Assembly (NCBI GenBank): GCA_029558535.1
Contig: JAKQEK010000407.1
Location: 1-39,504 of the forward strand
Source of the DNA: Bacteroidota bacterium
GTDB lineage: Bacteria > Bacteroidota > Bacteroidia > Bacteroidales > ML635J-15
DNA length: 39,504 bases
Direction: 5' to 3'
Positions 28,788-39,008 of this stretch are shown piece after piece. The position numbers were made by a program, and so were the translations under genes. Each line of letters opens with the position of its first letter. The first letter of the stretch is position 1. Below the pieces are notes generated by a model. That model had not been told where the DNA came from. It saw only the letters and a program-made list of their open reading frames with translations, and did no database searches.

Positions 28788-29795
28788 GTGGGACAACCAA
28801 AGCGAATTGATATATCATTGCTTGATGATGTTTTGCGTGGTTTAATCAATGCATCAGCTAAAATATTTCCCATATCATATGATGATGTAGTTGCTAATAG
28901 TAACACAAACAATTATGAATATGTTAGGGTTATTTCTGATGGTGAACATAAAAATGAAATATATGTATGGAATGAAACAACATGGGTTCTTATAGGCGCC
29001 GATGATAAAAAAATCGAATGGGATGATGTAACATTAAAACCTATTGTATATCCTCCAGATACTCATTCACATATAAAATCTGAAATTACTGATTTTGAAC
29101 ATGACCACGTAAAAAATGATATTACTGATTTTGAACATGAACATGTAAAAGATGATATAACCGACTTTGCTCATGAACACATAATTGGTGACGTTAATGG
29201 TTTACAAACAGCACTTGATGGTAAATCATCCACTACACATGACCACGATGGAAGATATAACACTAAATCAGAAATAACAAGCTTATTACTTGGAAAATCC
29301 GATACAACACATGTACATGATTACGCGTCATCAATACATGACCACGATGATGATTATGCCGTAAAATCTATTGAAACAACAGTATCAGACCACGAAACAA
29401 GACTTGATAATATTGAAGGCGGTTATAGTGAAGGGCATTTTCATAGTAATTTGTCGGTTCTTAGTTCTTTAACTCAGTTGTTGGTTGATGCTTGGAATAG
29501 TGCTGTAACACATGTATCTGATACAATTAAACACATAACATCAGAAGAAAGAACATTATGGAATACGGTAAGTAATAAATCAGATTCAACCCATAATCAT
29601 GATGATAGATATTACACTGAAACAGAGGTTGATACCGCATTAGCCAATAAAGTTAATACAACAACTTTTAACGGTCACACTGGAAGTTCAACGATACACG
29701 TTACACAGACGGATAAAGATAATTGGAACAGTAAAACACAAATAACATTAAGTACAACTACACCTTCAACTGGTTATTGGTTTAAAGAGATATAA
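28788..29795 (+). CDS. His-rich tail fibre protein 2
   Basis: 335 residues from a GTG at 28788 with GGGGTGAT upstream. After an N-terminal carbohydrate- or attachment-type domain (to about 95), a run of histidine-containing repeats follows: three ITDFxHEH units (about 100-135), then TTHDHDGRY, HVHDYASSIHDHDD and HNHDDRYYTETEV. Such HxH repeats form trimeric fibre shafts that hold metal ions in known phage fibres. The C-terminus TTPSTGYWFKEI matches the tail of the previous protein. Trimeric fibre function is likely. Confidence 0.78.
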   Translation: MGQPKRIDISLLDDVLRGLINASAKIFPISYDDVVANSNTNNYEYVRVISDGEHKNEIYVWNETTWVLIGADDKKIEWDDVTLKPIVYPPDTHSHIKSEITDFEHDHVKNDITDFEHEHVKDDITDFAHEHIIGDVNGLQTALDGKSSTTHDHDGRYNTKSEITSLLLGKSDTTHVHDYASSIHDHDDDYAVKSIETTVSDHETRLDNIEGGYSEGHFHSNLSVLSSLTQLLVDAWNSAVTHVSDTIKHITSEERTLWNTVSNKSDSTHNHDDRYYTETEVDTALANKVNTTTFNGHTGSSTIHVTQTDKDNWNSKTQITLSTTTPSTGYWFKEI

Positions 29796-29807
29796 TGAGG
29801 TGATACA

Positions 29808-30446
29808 ATGGCTATTAAAAAGATACAAATCATACCACCCGATAATAATTACGCAGACATATTACATCCTGAAACAGAAGGTTCTGTTGTTCAAATGGCA
29901 AGCGGAAACACGCTTGAAACTGATATAGCTAAAAAAGTTGATAAATCAATAATAACAGCCGTAAATGATTTTATAATTGGTTCAGGTGTTGGCGCTGTAG
30001 TAAAGAAAACTCTTGCAGAAACAAGAACATTACTAGGTTGTTTATTACTTACTGGTGGAACAATGTCTGGTGAATTGAATTGTTCTGATAATTTGGTTAC
30101 AAGGGCATATCTGAAGAACTATGCGGAAGTTGTTGGGACTACACCAGCAACTACTGGAACGTGTACTTTTAATTTAACAACTGGTAATGTGTTTAATTTA
30201 ACACCAACTGGAGCAATTACAATAGGTTTTAGTAATTTTCCTGCAACTGGACGAGCTGGTTCTGCTACAGTAATATTAAAAAATGGAGCAACAGTGTATT
30301 CAAAGACCTTCGCAGCAGCAATTAAGTGGGTTAATGATGAAATACCTGATTTGTCAAAAGCAAATAAGACATATATACTTGTGTTTAGTACAACTAATGC
30401 TGGCACAACAATACGCGGCGCTTGTATTGGCCCGTACTCGGCATAA
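29808..30446 (+). CDS. Tail fibre / appendage protein 3
   Basis: 212 residues. The N-terminus contains short fibre-like text (DTLETDIAKKVDK-like GNTLETDIAKKVDKS, and LLLTGGTMSGELN, the widespread LTGGTMTG fibre motif). A beta-rich C-terminal domain follows with Thr/Asn-rich strands (TGTCTFNLTTGNVFNL, GAITIGFSNFP). It probably forms a trimeric appendage or receptor-binding tip. The ATG at 29808 follows TGAGGTGATACA. Confidence 0.72.
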   Translation: MAIKKIQIIPPDNNYADILHPETEGSVVQMASGNTLETDIAKKVDKSIITAVNDFIIGSGVGAVVKKTLAETRTLLGCLLLTGGTMSGELNCSDNLVTRAYLKNYAEVVGTTPATTGTCTFNLTTGNVFNLTPTGAITIGFSNFPATGRAGSATVILKNGATVYSKTFAAAIKWVNDEIPDLSKANKTYILVFSTTNAGTTIRGACIGPYSA

Positions 30447-30458
30447 GGAGGTGACAAT

Positions 30459-30911
30459 ATGTTAGCTGATAGAATGAGATTAGGCATACGGAGAGGTTCT
30501 ACCCTTACTTTTACGAAATTATCTAATCCTGCTACATTACCTGCTGGCGATGGGTTTGATGTAGCATTTGACCCTACAAGCACTTACATGGCAGTAGCAC
30601 ATTATACTAGCCCATATATCACTATATATAAACGCAGTGGAGATACTTTTACGAAATTATCTAATCCTGCTACATTACCTGCTGGCCATGGGCTTGATGT
30701 AGCATTTGACCCTACAAGCACTTACATGACAGTAGCACATGTTAATAGCCCATATATCACTATATATAAACGCAGTGGAGATACTTTTACAAAACTATCT
30801 GACCCTGCTACATTACCTACTACCGCTGGGCGTGGTGTAGCATTTGACCCTACAAGCACTTACATGGCAGTAGCACATTATACTAGCCCATATATCACTA
30901 TATACAAATAG
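30459..30911 (+). CDS. Three-repeat beta-propeller-like tail protein
   Basis: 150 residues. After a short basic N-terminus there are three near-identical 46-residue units, each TFTKLSNPATLP..., VAFDPTSTYMAVAHY, SPYITIYKRSGD. Each resembles a WD40/Kelch-like blade. Differences cluster in GDGFD / GHGLD / TAGRG and in YTS / VNS, which face the same loop. Three blades are too few for a closed propeller, so trimerisation is likely, or repeats have been lost in assembly. The ATG at 30459 follows GGAGGTGACAAT. Position among fibre genes suggests host recognition. Confidence 0.7.
   Translation: MLADRMRLGIRRGSTLTFTKLSNPATLPAGDGFDVAFDPTSTYMAVAHYTSPYITIYKRSGDTFTKLSNPATLPAGHGLDVAFDPTSTYMTVAHVNSPYITIYKRSGDTFTKLSDPATLPTTAGRGVAFDPTSTYMAVAHYTSPYITIYK
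30507..30908 (+). repeat. 138-bp tandem repeat, about 2.9 copies, inside the propeller-like gene
   Basis: Units begin at 30507, 30645 and 30783, exactly 138 bases apart, and are nearly identical at DNA level, so they expanded recently or are being homogenised. Confidence 0.9.
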
Positions 30912-30932
30912 TAAATAGGAGGTGTTTAATAA

Positions 30933-31274
30933 ATGCAATATGCAAAAGTGGAAAACGGACAGGTAATACAAATAGGGCTGCCCTTAACAGGCACACTCAA
31001 AGACGGCAGCACTGTTTCTGGATATGATAAACTGCCCGAAACACAGTTGTTCGAAGAAGGTTGGAAACAATTTATAAATGATATACCAGAGTATAATCCT
31101 GAAACAGAGTATTTGGAATATCTTGAAGATATTAATGATTTAACTACTGTAGTAAGAAAATATGAAGTAAAACAAATTCCTGTACAGGAAATACCGCAAG
31201 AAAAAACAATAGAAGAAAAAATAGCTGAATTAGAAGTTATGTTAGCTGTTCTTAAAAGCGAAATAGGGATGTAA
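30933..31274 (+). CDS. XkdW-like tail accessory / fibre-assembly protein
   Basis: 113 residues. The N-terminus MQYAKVENGQVIQIGLPLTG with a YDKLPETQLFEEGW block is typical of XkdW-type proteins that follow fibre genes in Bacillota phages. The C-terminal half is acidic with a final helix (EKIAELEVMLAVLKSEI). It may aid fibre folding or attachment. The ATG at 30933 follows TAGGAGGTGTTTAATAA. Confidence 0.65.
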   Translation: MQYAKVENGQVIQIGLPLTGTLKDGSTVSGYDKLPETQLFEEGWKQFINDIPEYNPETEYLEYLEDINDLTTVVRKYEVKQIPVQEIPQEKTIEEKIAELEVMLAVLKSEIGM

Positions 31275-31286
31275 TACCCAAAACTC

Positions 31287-31315
31287 TTTATTTTATTAGT
31301 AAAATATGTTATAAT
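31287..31315 (+). promoter_or_regulatory. Extended -10 promoter before the internal virion proteins
   Basis: TGT-TATAAT (TATAAT at 31310-31315) is an extended -10, with only a weak -35 (TTTATT at 31287-31292, 17-base spacer). It would supply extra transcript for the large internal proteins. Confidence 0.5.
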
Positions 31316-31350
31316 AGTATAGATGAATTAATCACTTAGAGGTGATAATA

Positions 31351-33006
31351 TTGGCTAAAGGCGTAACAATGTATGACCAAAAAACAGGCAAAAGTATAAG
31401 TGTAAACGAAAAATATGTTGAAAGTTATAAAGAAAAAGGATATGGAACATCAAAACCTACAAAGACAAAAAACAATACATCACAATATGATTCTGAAAAA
31501 AATCAAACAAAATATTATAATAGCGATGGTGAATTATATAAAGTAAGCTCTGGCGATAAAACTTCTAAACAATCATCGTCTTCTGGAACTATGTCTGTCA
31601 TAAAAGAAAGAGCAGCTCAAACTAGTGGAAATACAGTCCGCGCTACAAGTGACGCTCCACCTCCAAATGCGAGTTCAATATATATGACACGTCCTGATGG
31701 TTCTCAGATAAATGTAAGCGCTGGAAGTTATGAAAGTTTCATAAATAAAGGTTATACATATGATGGTGTTAGGACGGACGATAAAGGAATGTATGACAGG
31801 AATGGCAATCTTATAAAAACAAAACAATACAATACATCTTCTTCTGACGATGATGATTCTTCAAATAGTTCGTCAAAAAACAATAATTCATCACCAACTT
31901 TTGATTCAAAAGCTATAATGGATATGATTACAGCTATGGCTAATTCAACATATGACCAACAGAAATTAAATCTTAGAAAACAAATTGCTAGTGTATTATC
32001 AAATTATAATGCGCAACTTGGCAGAGTTGAACAAGATTATATGCCAACTTATCAAAATATTGACCAAGCCAATTATAATCAACAAGAAGCTACCAAAGCT
32101 GCTATGGCTAAAGCTGGTTTACTTGGAACAGGAATTGGTGAAGGTTACAATCAACAAAATGCTTTTAAATATGCTGGAATGAGACAAGATGTTGATTTAC
32201 AAAAACAAGGTCAATATGACGCTATAAACAAATCAATAGCCGATGTTCAAAGAGATATGCAATATGATTTAAATAATATTGATTTAGAAAAAATTAATTT
32301 CATAAACGCTCAACAACTTCAAGAAGCTAAAGATTTAAGGTCTATTGAATTGGATAATTATTGGAAAAATAGACAAATGAATTTACAAGAAGCACAGTTT
32401 GACTTTACAAAAGATTCGTTTGAGAGACAATTCTCACTTCAGGAACGTCAACAGATATTCGCAGAAACATCTTGGGAAAAAACATATCAACTTGATGTAG
32501 ACAAATTTAAAGCACAACAAGAACAGTTTGCAAAATCTTGGGGGCTTGAAAATGATAAATTTGCACGAAGTAAATTTGAATTTGACGAAGCACTTAAACA
32601 GCGTAATAAGGAGTTCGATGCAACAATGGAGTGGAACAAAGAACAACTCAAACAAGAAATGGCAATGAATGAAAAACAACTTGCAGCTTCAATCAATAAT
32701 GCAATGCTTGATTACAGGTCATCTATGGCAAGATTGGAACAAGAAACATTTGAATATAACAGACAACTTGAAAGAGCTAATGCACAAGATTATTTAGACG
32801 AAAGTAGACGTGTTGATGAGTTGATAGCTTATGGTTTATTAAATGATTTAGGCGCCGATTATATACGAGGTGCAATAAAAACATCAACACTTTCACCTGG
32901 TATGCAAACAAAAAAACTTGAAATGCTCAATAATGCATTTGGTAGTGGATATGCTTCTGTTAACAATACTGGAGGAACTACTGGTTGGACAAGCGGTAAT
33001 AGATAA
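31351..33006 (+). CDS. Internal virion protein with long coiled coils
   Basis: 551 residues from a TTG at 31351; AGAGGTG is 7 bases upstream, and a GTG within that site is rejected. The first 190 residues are Ser/Asn/Asp-rich and disordered, with two copies of a short KGYGTSKP / KGYTYDG-type unit. Residues about 195-520 are long Gln/Glu-rich helices (EQDYMPTYQNIDQANYNQQE, SLQERQQIFAETSWEKTYQL), including an Ala/Gly patch KAAMAKAGLLGTGIGEG that could cross a membrane. Proteins of this make-up are packaged inside podovirus heads and ejected ahead of DNA. Assignment is by composition and position. Confidence 0.6.
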   Translation: MAKGVTMYDQKTGKSISVNEKYVESYKEKGYGTSKPTKTKNNTSQYDSEKNQTKYYNSDGELYKVSSGDKTSKQSSSSGTMSVIKERAAQTSGNTVRATSDAPPPNASSIYMTRPDGSQINVSAGSYESFINKGYTYDGVRTDDKGMYDRNGNLIKTKQYNTSSSDDDDSSNSSSKNNNSSPTFDSKAIMDMITAMANSTYDQQKLNLRKQIASVLSNYNAQLGRVEQDYMPTYQNIDQANYNQQEATKAAMAKAGLLGTGIGEGYNQQNAFKYAGMRQDVDLQKQGQYDAINKSIADVQRDMQYDLNNIDLEKINFINAQQLQEAKDLRSIELDNYWKNRQMNLQEAQFDFTKDSFERQFSLQERQQIFAETSWEKTYQLDVDKFKAQQEQFAKSWGLENDKFARSKFEFDEALKQRNKEFDATMEWNKEQLKQEMAMNEKQLAASINNAMLDYRSSMARLEQETFEYNRQLERANAQDYLDESRRVDELIAYGLLNDLGADYIRGAIKTSTLSPGMQTKKLEMLNNAFGSGYASVNNTGGTTGWTSGNR

Positions 33007-33022
33007 TATGGTGGTGATATGA

Positions 33023-36000
33023 TTGAGCAAATATTTTGGAAACGATTTTGGTGATTATTTTAGTTTGCCAAATAAAGGACGTTTTAAAACATATAAAGCA
33101 AAAGAAATTAAATTAAGCGTTCAAGATAAAATCAGGAATGAAGAATTAAAACTTCAAGAAATGGGTATTACACCACCACCTGAGTCTAATCGTAGTATGC
33201 TTGACAGAATATTTGATGCCGCGCAAATAGGGCAATACGCGTCTCTTGGAGCGTTAAAAAACTTAACTGATAAAGATAAATCAACAACTGTATTACAAGG
33301 AATAATTGGAGGGTTACGAGCTGGTAATCCTTTTGGTCGTGGTTATGAACAAGGTGAAGCATCTATGTCAGATGTTTTAGACAATCTTGGCTGGAAATAT
33401 AGTGGAAAAAAACCACAATATAAATATTTTAATGAACGTCTTGGTGTTGATATAGATTCCACAACATACGCAACATCTGATATAGCACGTTTTATAACTT
33501 CGTTTATTGGTGATATTGTATTAGACCCAACAACATATTTTTCATTTGGTCTTATTCCTGCACTCAGAAAAATGCTTCAAGGCACAACTAAAAGTGTTGT
33601 TAAAAGTGTTGGACAAGAATCTGTGGAAAAAGGCGTTAAAAAAGTTCTTGATGAATTGGCTGAAGGAAAAGGTAAGCTTATATTAGACAAATTAGGACTT
33701 GATTCGTCTGATGAAGTTGTTAGCGCTATTAATAATTCGATTAAACGATTTGCTAAGATAGACAAACCTGTTGATGCAAGAGATTTGACACTTGGTACTA
33801 AAAAACATAATGTAACATTACTTAAAGACAAATCAATACGTGAGTTTGGGGATAAGACGGTAGCACCATATTTTAATAAAGCAACACATGCTATTAATGA
33901 AAATAAATATTTTCAAGCGTTTAAAGATAAATTTACTGCACAACAAATTCTTGACAATAGAAAACTTTTAATGAGTAATCCTGAAGAATTATTTAAACAA
34001 AAAGCATTTAAACAGTATGCTTATAAAATCGCTACTGATTTTAAAAACAAACAATTTATGTTTGCTGAAGAAGCTGCAAAATTATTTGAAGATTTTAGTC
34101 CGAGTACACAAAGATTAATGACTGATATAATGGAAGATAGTAAGTATTGGAAAAATATAGATGTTATTACCGAATCGGAAAATATAGTAAGGATGTCTGA
34201 AAACGCTCAACGTATGAAAGATAATTTACTTAAAATGAAAGCCGAAACAGAAGGATTGTTAAATAAATATACTCAACTTGAAGGTTTTGAAACCAAAATA
34301 CAAGATGCTAAAAACTTACTTAATAAAATAGATAAAATAATGTCAACTACTGATTTTGATTTCATGGATATAATTAAAAACATGGATGATAATGCAAGTA
34401 TTATTAAACAAGCTCCAAGAGATAAAGTACAGAGATTTATGAATGATAAATTGTTTGATGAAACTTCTGTAATAGCTGAGAAACTTGTAAAAAATGGTTT
34501 ATATAAAGAAGACGAAGCGTATGATGTTGCCGTGCAAATTCGTGCTTCTCTCGATGCTGATTTGAGAAATGTACCTCTTGACGATAGAAAAATGTACAAA
34601 GGTCAAATTGACATTCCGCGAATTGAAAGAGTCGAAGGTGTCGAATATACTAATGACGAAATCAAAGAAATGTTAAGACGTAAAAGAGAGGGTTTACCTT
34701 TAAATGACAATCCACAACCAACAAAAAAATTAAGCAAATTTGAAATAATGCAAGAACGTATTGCATTACAAGAAGATATTAAACGTTCACGTGAAGCGCG
34801 TATGAAAAAGAAAATTAATACACCACCAAAACAAGAAAAATTTATTCCAACTGGTGATAAAGCTGTTGATGAAGCTACTTTGAGAAAATTAGCTGGATAT
34901 AATCTTAATAATGGCGTTTCACAAATGAAGGTTCGTCAAGCCTTGTTACAATATGTTGACGAAAAAACAGCAGCAGATATTATGAATGATGCAAGGTTTG
35001 CTAATGTATATGAGTCAGAAGTAAGCAAAATCATTGATAAAGAAACTGCGTTGGAATATAGTCAAGCACAAAAAAATACAAAAAAAGAATTGGCAAGTTT
35101 AAAAAATGAAAATGCTTCACATCATAAACGTAGAAAAGCCGAATTATTGAACGAAAAAGATTATGATAATATGATGCTTAATGATGCTATCGGTAAATCA
35201 AATAAAGCAATTCGCGATAGATATGATACGGCTTTATACGATAATGAATTATATGATGATTTTTATAAGAAACAAAACGAAAGTAAATTTGTTGATGACG
35301 TTAATTATGAAAGACAACAACCTAAATTTCAAGAAAACAAAACAATGGAAAAGTTAATAACACAACATATAGAACTTATTGAAAATACACCAAAAGATAA
35401 AAAAATTAATCTTGAAAAATTTATTGAAAGATATAATAAAGATAACGGTACTTTTATAACACCACAACAATATCGTGATTATGTTATGTATCGTAAAGGA
35501 TATGCTGAAGTGGGCGCTGGAAAAGTTGATTATGATTTACAGTTATTGAACGCGCTTAAAACTGCTGATACATATGACCGTATGCCTTATATAAATAAAA
35601 TAACAAACAAACTCAAAGAAATAAAAGGAAAACCTAATGAACAAAGTTTATATAAACATTTTCGTAACGAAATAGAACAAGCTGTTGGTAAAAAGGATTC
35701 GGATGATTTGTTTAAAGAAGCTGTTGACAGAATGAAAAATCCTCAAAAATATATTAATGAAATGGATTATACACCAAGTGATTTGAGGGGCATAGCACCT
35801 GAAAGCACAAATCGAGTAAATGCACAAATTGAACTTGCTAATCAAAAAGAGCCAACAACACTTATTACCTTTGATGTTGATGAAAATTTGTCGAAAACTG
35901 ACACGCCACAAGGCAGGATATACGGCGATACACCTAAAGGCGATATCCTAGAAGGTATGAAATCAAATAAACAGTATGTGCAAACAAACGACATGGAAAC

Positions 36001-38998
36001 AGTTAGACAATATAACATGCAAGGCATTAATGTTACTGAACCGCTTAAAAGTACTCAGGTTGTTAAACCGTCGTTTATCAATAATGCAATAAAATACATA
36101 AACAGAATAAATCCAAACTTCAGCGCTGTGCTTGATGGTATTACTGTAAGACTTCTTGATTTGGATGCTGCTGAAAAAGCTACAATTAAATTCAGCACAA
36201 ATGAAATAATGTTTCCAAACAATAAGATTTACGACAACATGAAGAACATAGAAGAATTTGTATCTGAACAACTTTTTACTCACGAATCGGCGCATAAATT
36301 TCAAAAAGTGTTAAACATAAACAATAATGCTTGGGCAAAGATAATGCAAAAAGATAAAGCGCAATTGTTTTCGAAAGGTGTTGATGTTGCAGAAGACTTT
36401 GCTGAATCGTTCAAATTATTTGTAAAAAATTCATCAAAATTCGCAGATAAATATCCAGAACGATTTGAAGCTATGCGTAAATATATTGAAGCATTTAACC
36501 GTAATCCTGAAAATGTTGTTGACGAATGGGTTGAAAAACTTGCAAATAAACGAAGCGCTATTGCTGACCAAGCAACAAAACAAATACCAAAAACAGCAGA
36601 ACAAACTGTTAAAGCAAAAGAACAATTGCTTACAATACAAAAAGAAAAAGTGTTGAAAGCAATTGGTGATAATGCTATATCAAAAGAAGAAGCTATTGAA
36701 CGTCTTAAACAAATTGATTACGATTTGGAATCGGAGAATTTTGAAAAAGCATTTTCAGAAGCTTTTCCGCGTGATAAGATATGGGAGAATGTTACTGTTG
36801 ATAAGAAAACACAAAAAAGAGTTCTTAGCGATGAAGCGCTTGAAAACCTACCTATTGACGAACAAGCAAAACATGTTATGCAAGTCGTTAAAGATAATCT
36901 TAAAACGTGGGGAATTACAGAAAATATTGATAAACCACTTGATGATTATGTTACACATATACTCAAAACAGCAAAACATCCAGATATACCTGGAGCGACA
37001 CGTAAACAATTTTATAATCCATATAATTTAAAACGTAAACACAATGCAACAATAAAAGAGTTTAATAGTTTTGTCAAAGAAAAATATGGCATAGATGAAG
37101 CGTTTGAAACCTTGCTTGGTAAAATATATATGGAGAGGGGTTTACGTCACAATCAACTTATATTTGAAAAAGATTTTATAGAAAAATTTGTTGATTTATT
37201 TGGTGACCGCATAGATGATTTAAACGTAAAACACACTGGTAAAAGATTATTTGCTTCAACAAGTGACGTTATTGATGCTATAGGTGGTATTGATACAATG
37301 GGTGTTGAAGATGCATTGAAAGGTCTTGATATATCAAGTTCATTAAAAACAAGAATTATAAAAGCTGCAAACATAATTGGTATTGAAAATGCTGATGATG
37401 TAAAAATTCTTGCAGATATGTTTGAATTAAGTGATGAACAATACGAACAATTGCTTGATGGTATAAATAAATTTGACCAATCAAGACGTTCTGAAATGCT
37501 TAAACAGTATGGACTTCCAACATCTTTGTTGGACGCGTTTGATATAAGCAAAGGCAAGTTTTCATTGAAACCAGTGGTCGAATTGCCAGAAAGAACATTT
37601 TTGCTTTTAAAAGATAAGAATAAAAAGTTTTCAGCATTTACAATGTCTGATGCAAGTATTACAATGCTTAATGATATGGGCAAAATGCAAATGGACGATA
37701 TACGTTCTACTGCATTGAAAGTATACGATAAATTCTTGCATTTATGGAAATTAAACAATACAGCAGTAAATCTTGGTTTTCATGGACGTAATGCTTTATC
37801 AAATCAATTTAATAATTATCTTGCAACAGGTGTTGAATCATTAAAACCTGAAACACAAATGGAAGCTATAAAAGTGCTTAGATTATATGGAAAAGATAGC
37901 ACAAAAAATGCTATAAAAAATATTGGTATAGATGATGGTATAAATGTAAATGGAAAATTCATATCATACCAAGAAATATCTAATCAATTTGACGCTCTTA
38001 ATTTACGTAATGAAGGTGCGTTTACAAAAGACTTGTATGATGAATCTCCAAATGCATTTAAAGAAATAACTGATATTGTACGCGGTAATGGAAAACCAAA
38101 TATAAGTTTCAATCCAATAGATGATAAAAATTTCTTTGCATATAAAGCTGGTAGGGCAATTGGAGCAGATGTAGAAAATGTAGCAAGAATGTCAAACTTT
38201 ATAGCACAATTAAAACAAGGCAAAGATTTTTATGAAGCAGCAGAACAAGTAAATAAGTTCTTGTTTGATTACTCTGATTTGTCGGAATTTGAAAAAACAT
38301 GGATGAAACGTATAATACCTTTTTATACTTGGATGCGTAAAAACATTCCTTTACAATGGGAACAACTTATTGAGCAACCGCAAGTATATCGTACAATAGC
38401 TAAAGCAACACAAAACATACGTAATATGACACCTGAAAAAGAACGTCTTAAAGACAAAGATGTTAATGAATTTGCAAGAGATTGGATACAACTCCCATTC
38501 AAAGTTAAAGGAAGTAGTGGCAATAAAGAACCTGTATTTTGGAATCCAAATCTTCCATATCAAGATTTGAGCAAGGGACCGTCTGATTTGATAAGTTCAT
38601 TGACACCAGCAATTAAGCTTCCAATTGAAATAGCAACAAATTATAATTGGTATTTTAAATCTCCTATATCAAGAGGTGTTGGAGATACAGAAAACGCTCC
38701 TGGGTACATGCAATTTTTGATGAACCAAATGGATGACCCACGAACAGAAAAAAACGAAGCAATGCAAATGAATCCAAAAGTAAGACACATACTTAGAAGC
38801 CTTGCTTCGGGAGAAAATGCTTCAAAACTTATAGAACAACATGGCGTTGATAAATTAATATCTGCGCTCAATGCAATTGCAGGAATTAAATTATATTCAT
38901 ATGATGCAGATAAATATAAACAATATGCACTAAGAGATAGATTAAAAGTTTTACAAGATTTAAGGAGACGCGAAGAAGAAAAGCGTTCCGATGAATGA
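33023..38998 (+). CDS. Giant internal/ejection protein with embedded HExxH metallopeptidase-like motif
   Basis: 1991 residues, the largest gene. The start is a TTG at 33023 with GGTGGTGAT upstream. N-terminal hydrophobic stretches (FITSFIGDIVLDPTTYFSFG, about 160-180) are followed by long helical regions. HESAH at residues 1087-1091, in LFTHESAHKF, and AEDFAESF with Glu1128 form a gluzincin-like zinc site. Near the C-terminus, YSDLSEFEKTWMKRIIPFYTW and MRKNIPLQWEQL are characteristic of giant inner proteins of short-tailed phages. It probably crosses the cell envelope during DNA entry, and the peptidase site may cut envelope or host proteins (inference). Confidence 0.7.
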   Translation: MSKYFGNDFGDYFSLPNKGRFKTYKAKEIKLSVQDKIRNEELKLQEMGITPPPESNRSMLDRIFDAAQIGQYASLGALKNLTDKDKSTTVLQGIIGGLRAGNPFGRGYEQGEASMSDVLDNLGWKYSGKKPQYKYFNERLGVDIDSTTYATSDIARFITSFIGDIVLDPTTYFSFGLIPALRKMLQGTTKSVVKSVGQESVEKGVKKVLDELAEGKGKLILDKLGLDSSDEVVSAINNSIKRFAKIDKPVDARDLTLGTKKHNVTLLKDKSIREFGDKTVAPYFNKATHAINENKYFQAFKDKFTAQQILDNRKLLMSNPEELFKQKAFKQYAYKIATDFKNKQFMFAEEAAKLFEDFSPSTQRLMTDIMEDSKYWKNIDVITESENIVRMSENAQRMKDNLLKMKAETEGLLNKYTQLEGFETKIQDAKNLLNKIDKIMSTTDFDFMDIIKNMDDNASIIKQAPRDKVQRFMNDKLFDETSVIAEKLVKNGLYKEDEAYDVAVQIRASLDADLRNVPLDDRKMYKGQIDIPRIERVEGVEYTNDEIKEMLRRKREGLPLNDNPQPTKKLSKFEIMQERIALQEDIKRSREARMKKKINTPPKQEKFIPTGDKAVDEATLRKLAGYNLNNGVSQMKVRQALLQYVDEKTAADIMNDARFANVYESEVSKIIDKETALEYSQAQKNTKKELASLKNENASHHKRRKAELLNEKDYDNMMLNDAIGKSNKAIRDRYDTALYDNELYDDFYKKQNESKFVDDVNYERQQPKFQENKTMEKLITQHIELIENTPKDKKINLEKFIERYNKDNGTFITPQQYRDYVMYRKGYAEVGAGKVDYDLQLLNALKTADTYDRMPYINKITNKLKEIKGKPNEQSLYKHFRNEIEQAVGKKDSDDLFKEAVDRMKNPQKYINEMDYTPSDLRGIAPESTNRVNAQIELANQKEPTTLITFDVDENLSKTDTPQGRIYGDTPKGDILEGMKSNKQYVQTNDMETVRQYNMQGINVTEPLKSTQVVKPSFINNAIKYINRINPNFSAVLDGITVRLLDLDAAEKATIKFSTNEIMFPNNKIYDNMKNIEEFVSEQLFTHESAHKFQKVLNINNNAWAKIMQKDKAQLFSKGVDVAEDFAESFKLFVKNSSKFADKYPERFEAMRKYIEAFNRNPENVVDEWVEKLANKRSAIADQATKQIPKTAEQTVKAKEQLLTIQKEKVLKAIGDNAISKEEAIERLKQIDYDLESENFEKAFSEAFPRDKIWENVTVDKKTQKRVLSDEALENLPIDEQAKHVMQVVKDNLKTWGITENIDKPLDDYVTHILKTAKHPDIPGATRKQFYNPYNLKRKHNATIKEFNSFVKEKYGIDEAFETLLGKIYMERGLRHNQLIFEKDFIEKFVDLFGDRIDDLNVKHTGKRLFASTSDVIDAIGGIDTMGVEDALKGLDISSSLKTRIIKAANIIGIENADDVKILADMFELSDEQYEQLLDGINKFDQSRRSEMLKQYGLPTSLLDAFDISKGKFSLKPVVELPERTFLLLKDKNKKFSAFTMSDASITMLNDMGKMQMDDIRSTALKVYDKFLHLWKLNNTAVNLGFHGRNALSNQFNNYLATGVESLKPETQMEAIKVLRLYGKDSTKNAIKNIGIDDGINVNGKFISYQEISNQFDALNLRNEGAFTKDLYDESPNAFKEITDIVRGNGKPNISFNPIDDKNFFAYKAGRAIGADVENVARMSNFIAQLKQGKDFYEAAEQVNKFLFDYSDLSEFEKTWMKRIIPFYTWMRKNIPLQWEQLIEQPQVYRTIAKATQNIRNMTPEKERLKDKDVNEFARDWIQLPFKVKGSSGNKEPVFWNPNLPYQDLSKGPSDLISSLTPAIKLPIEIATNYNWYFKSPISRGVGDTENAPGYMQFLMNQMDDPRTEKNEAMQMNPKVRHILRSLASGENASKLIEQHGVDKLISALNAIAGIKLYSYDADKYKQYALRDRLKVLQDLRRREEEKRSDE

Positions 38999-39008
38999 GG
39001 TGTAGCAA

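Noticed and set aside
30507..30908. CRISPR-like or diversity-generating (DGR) variable repeat
   Set aside because: The repeats are 138-bp in-frame coding units without spacers, and no reverse transcriptase or template repeat is present in the window.
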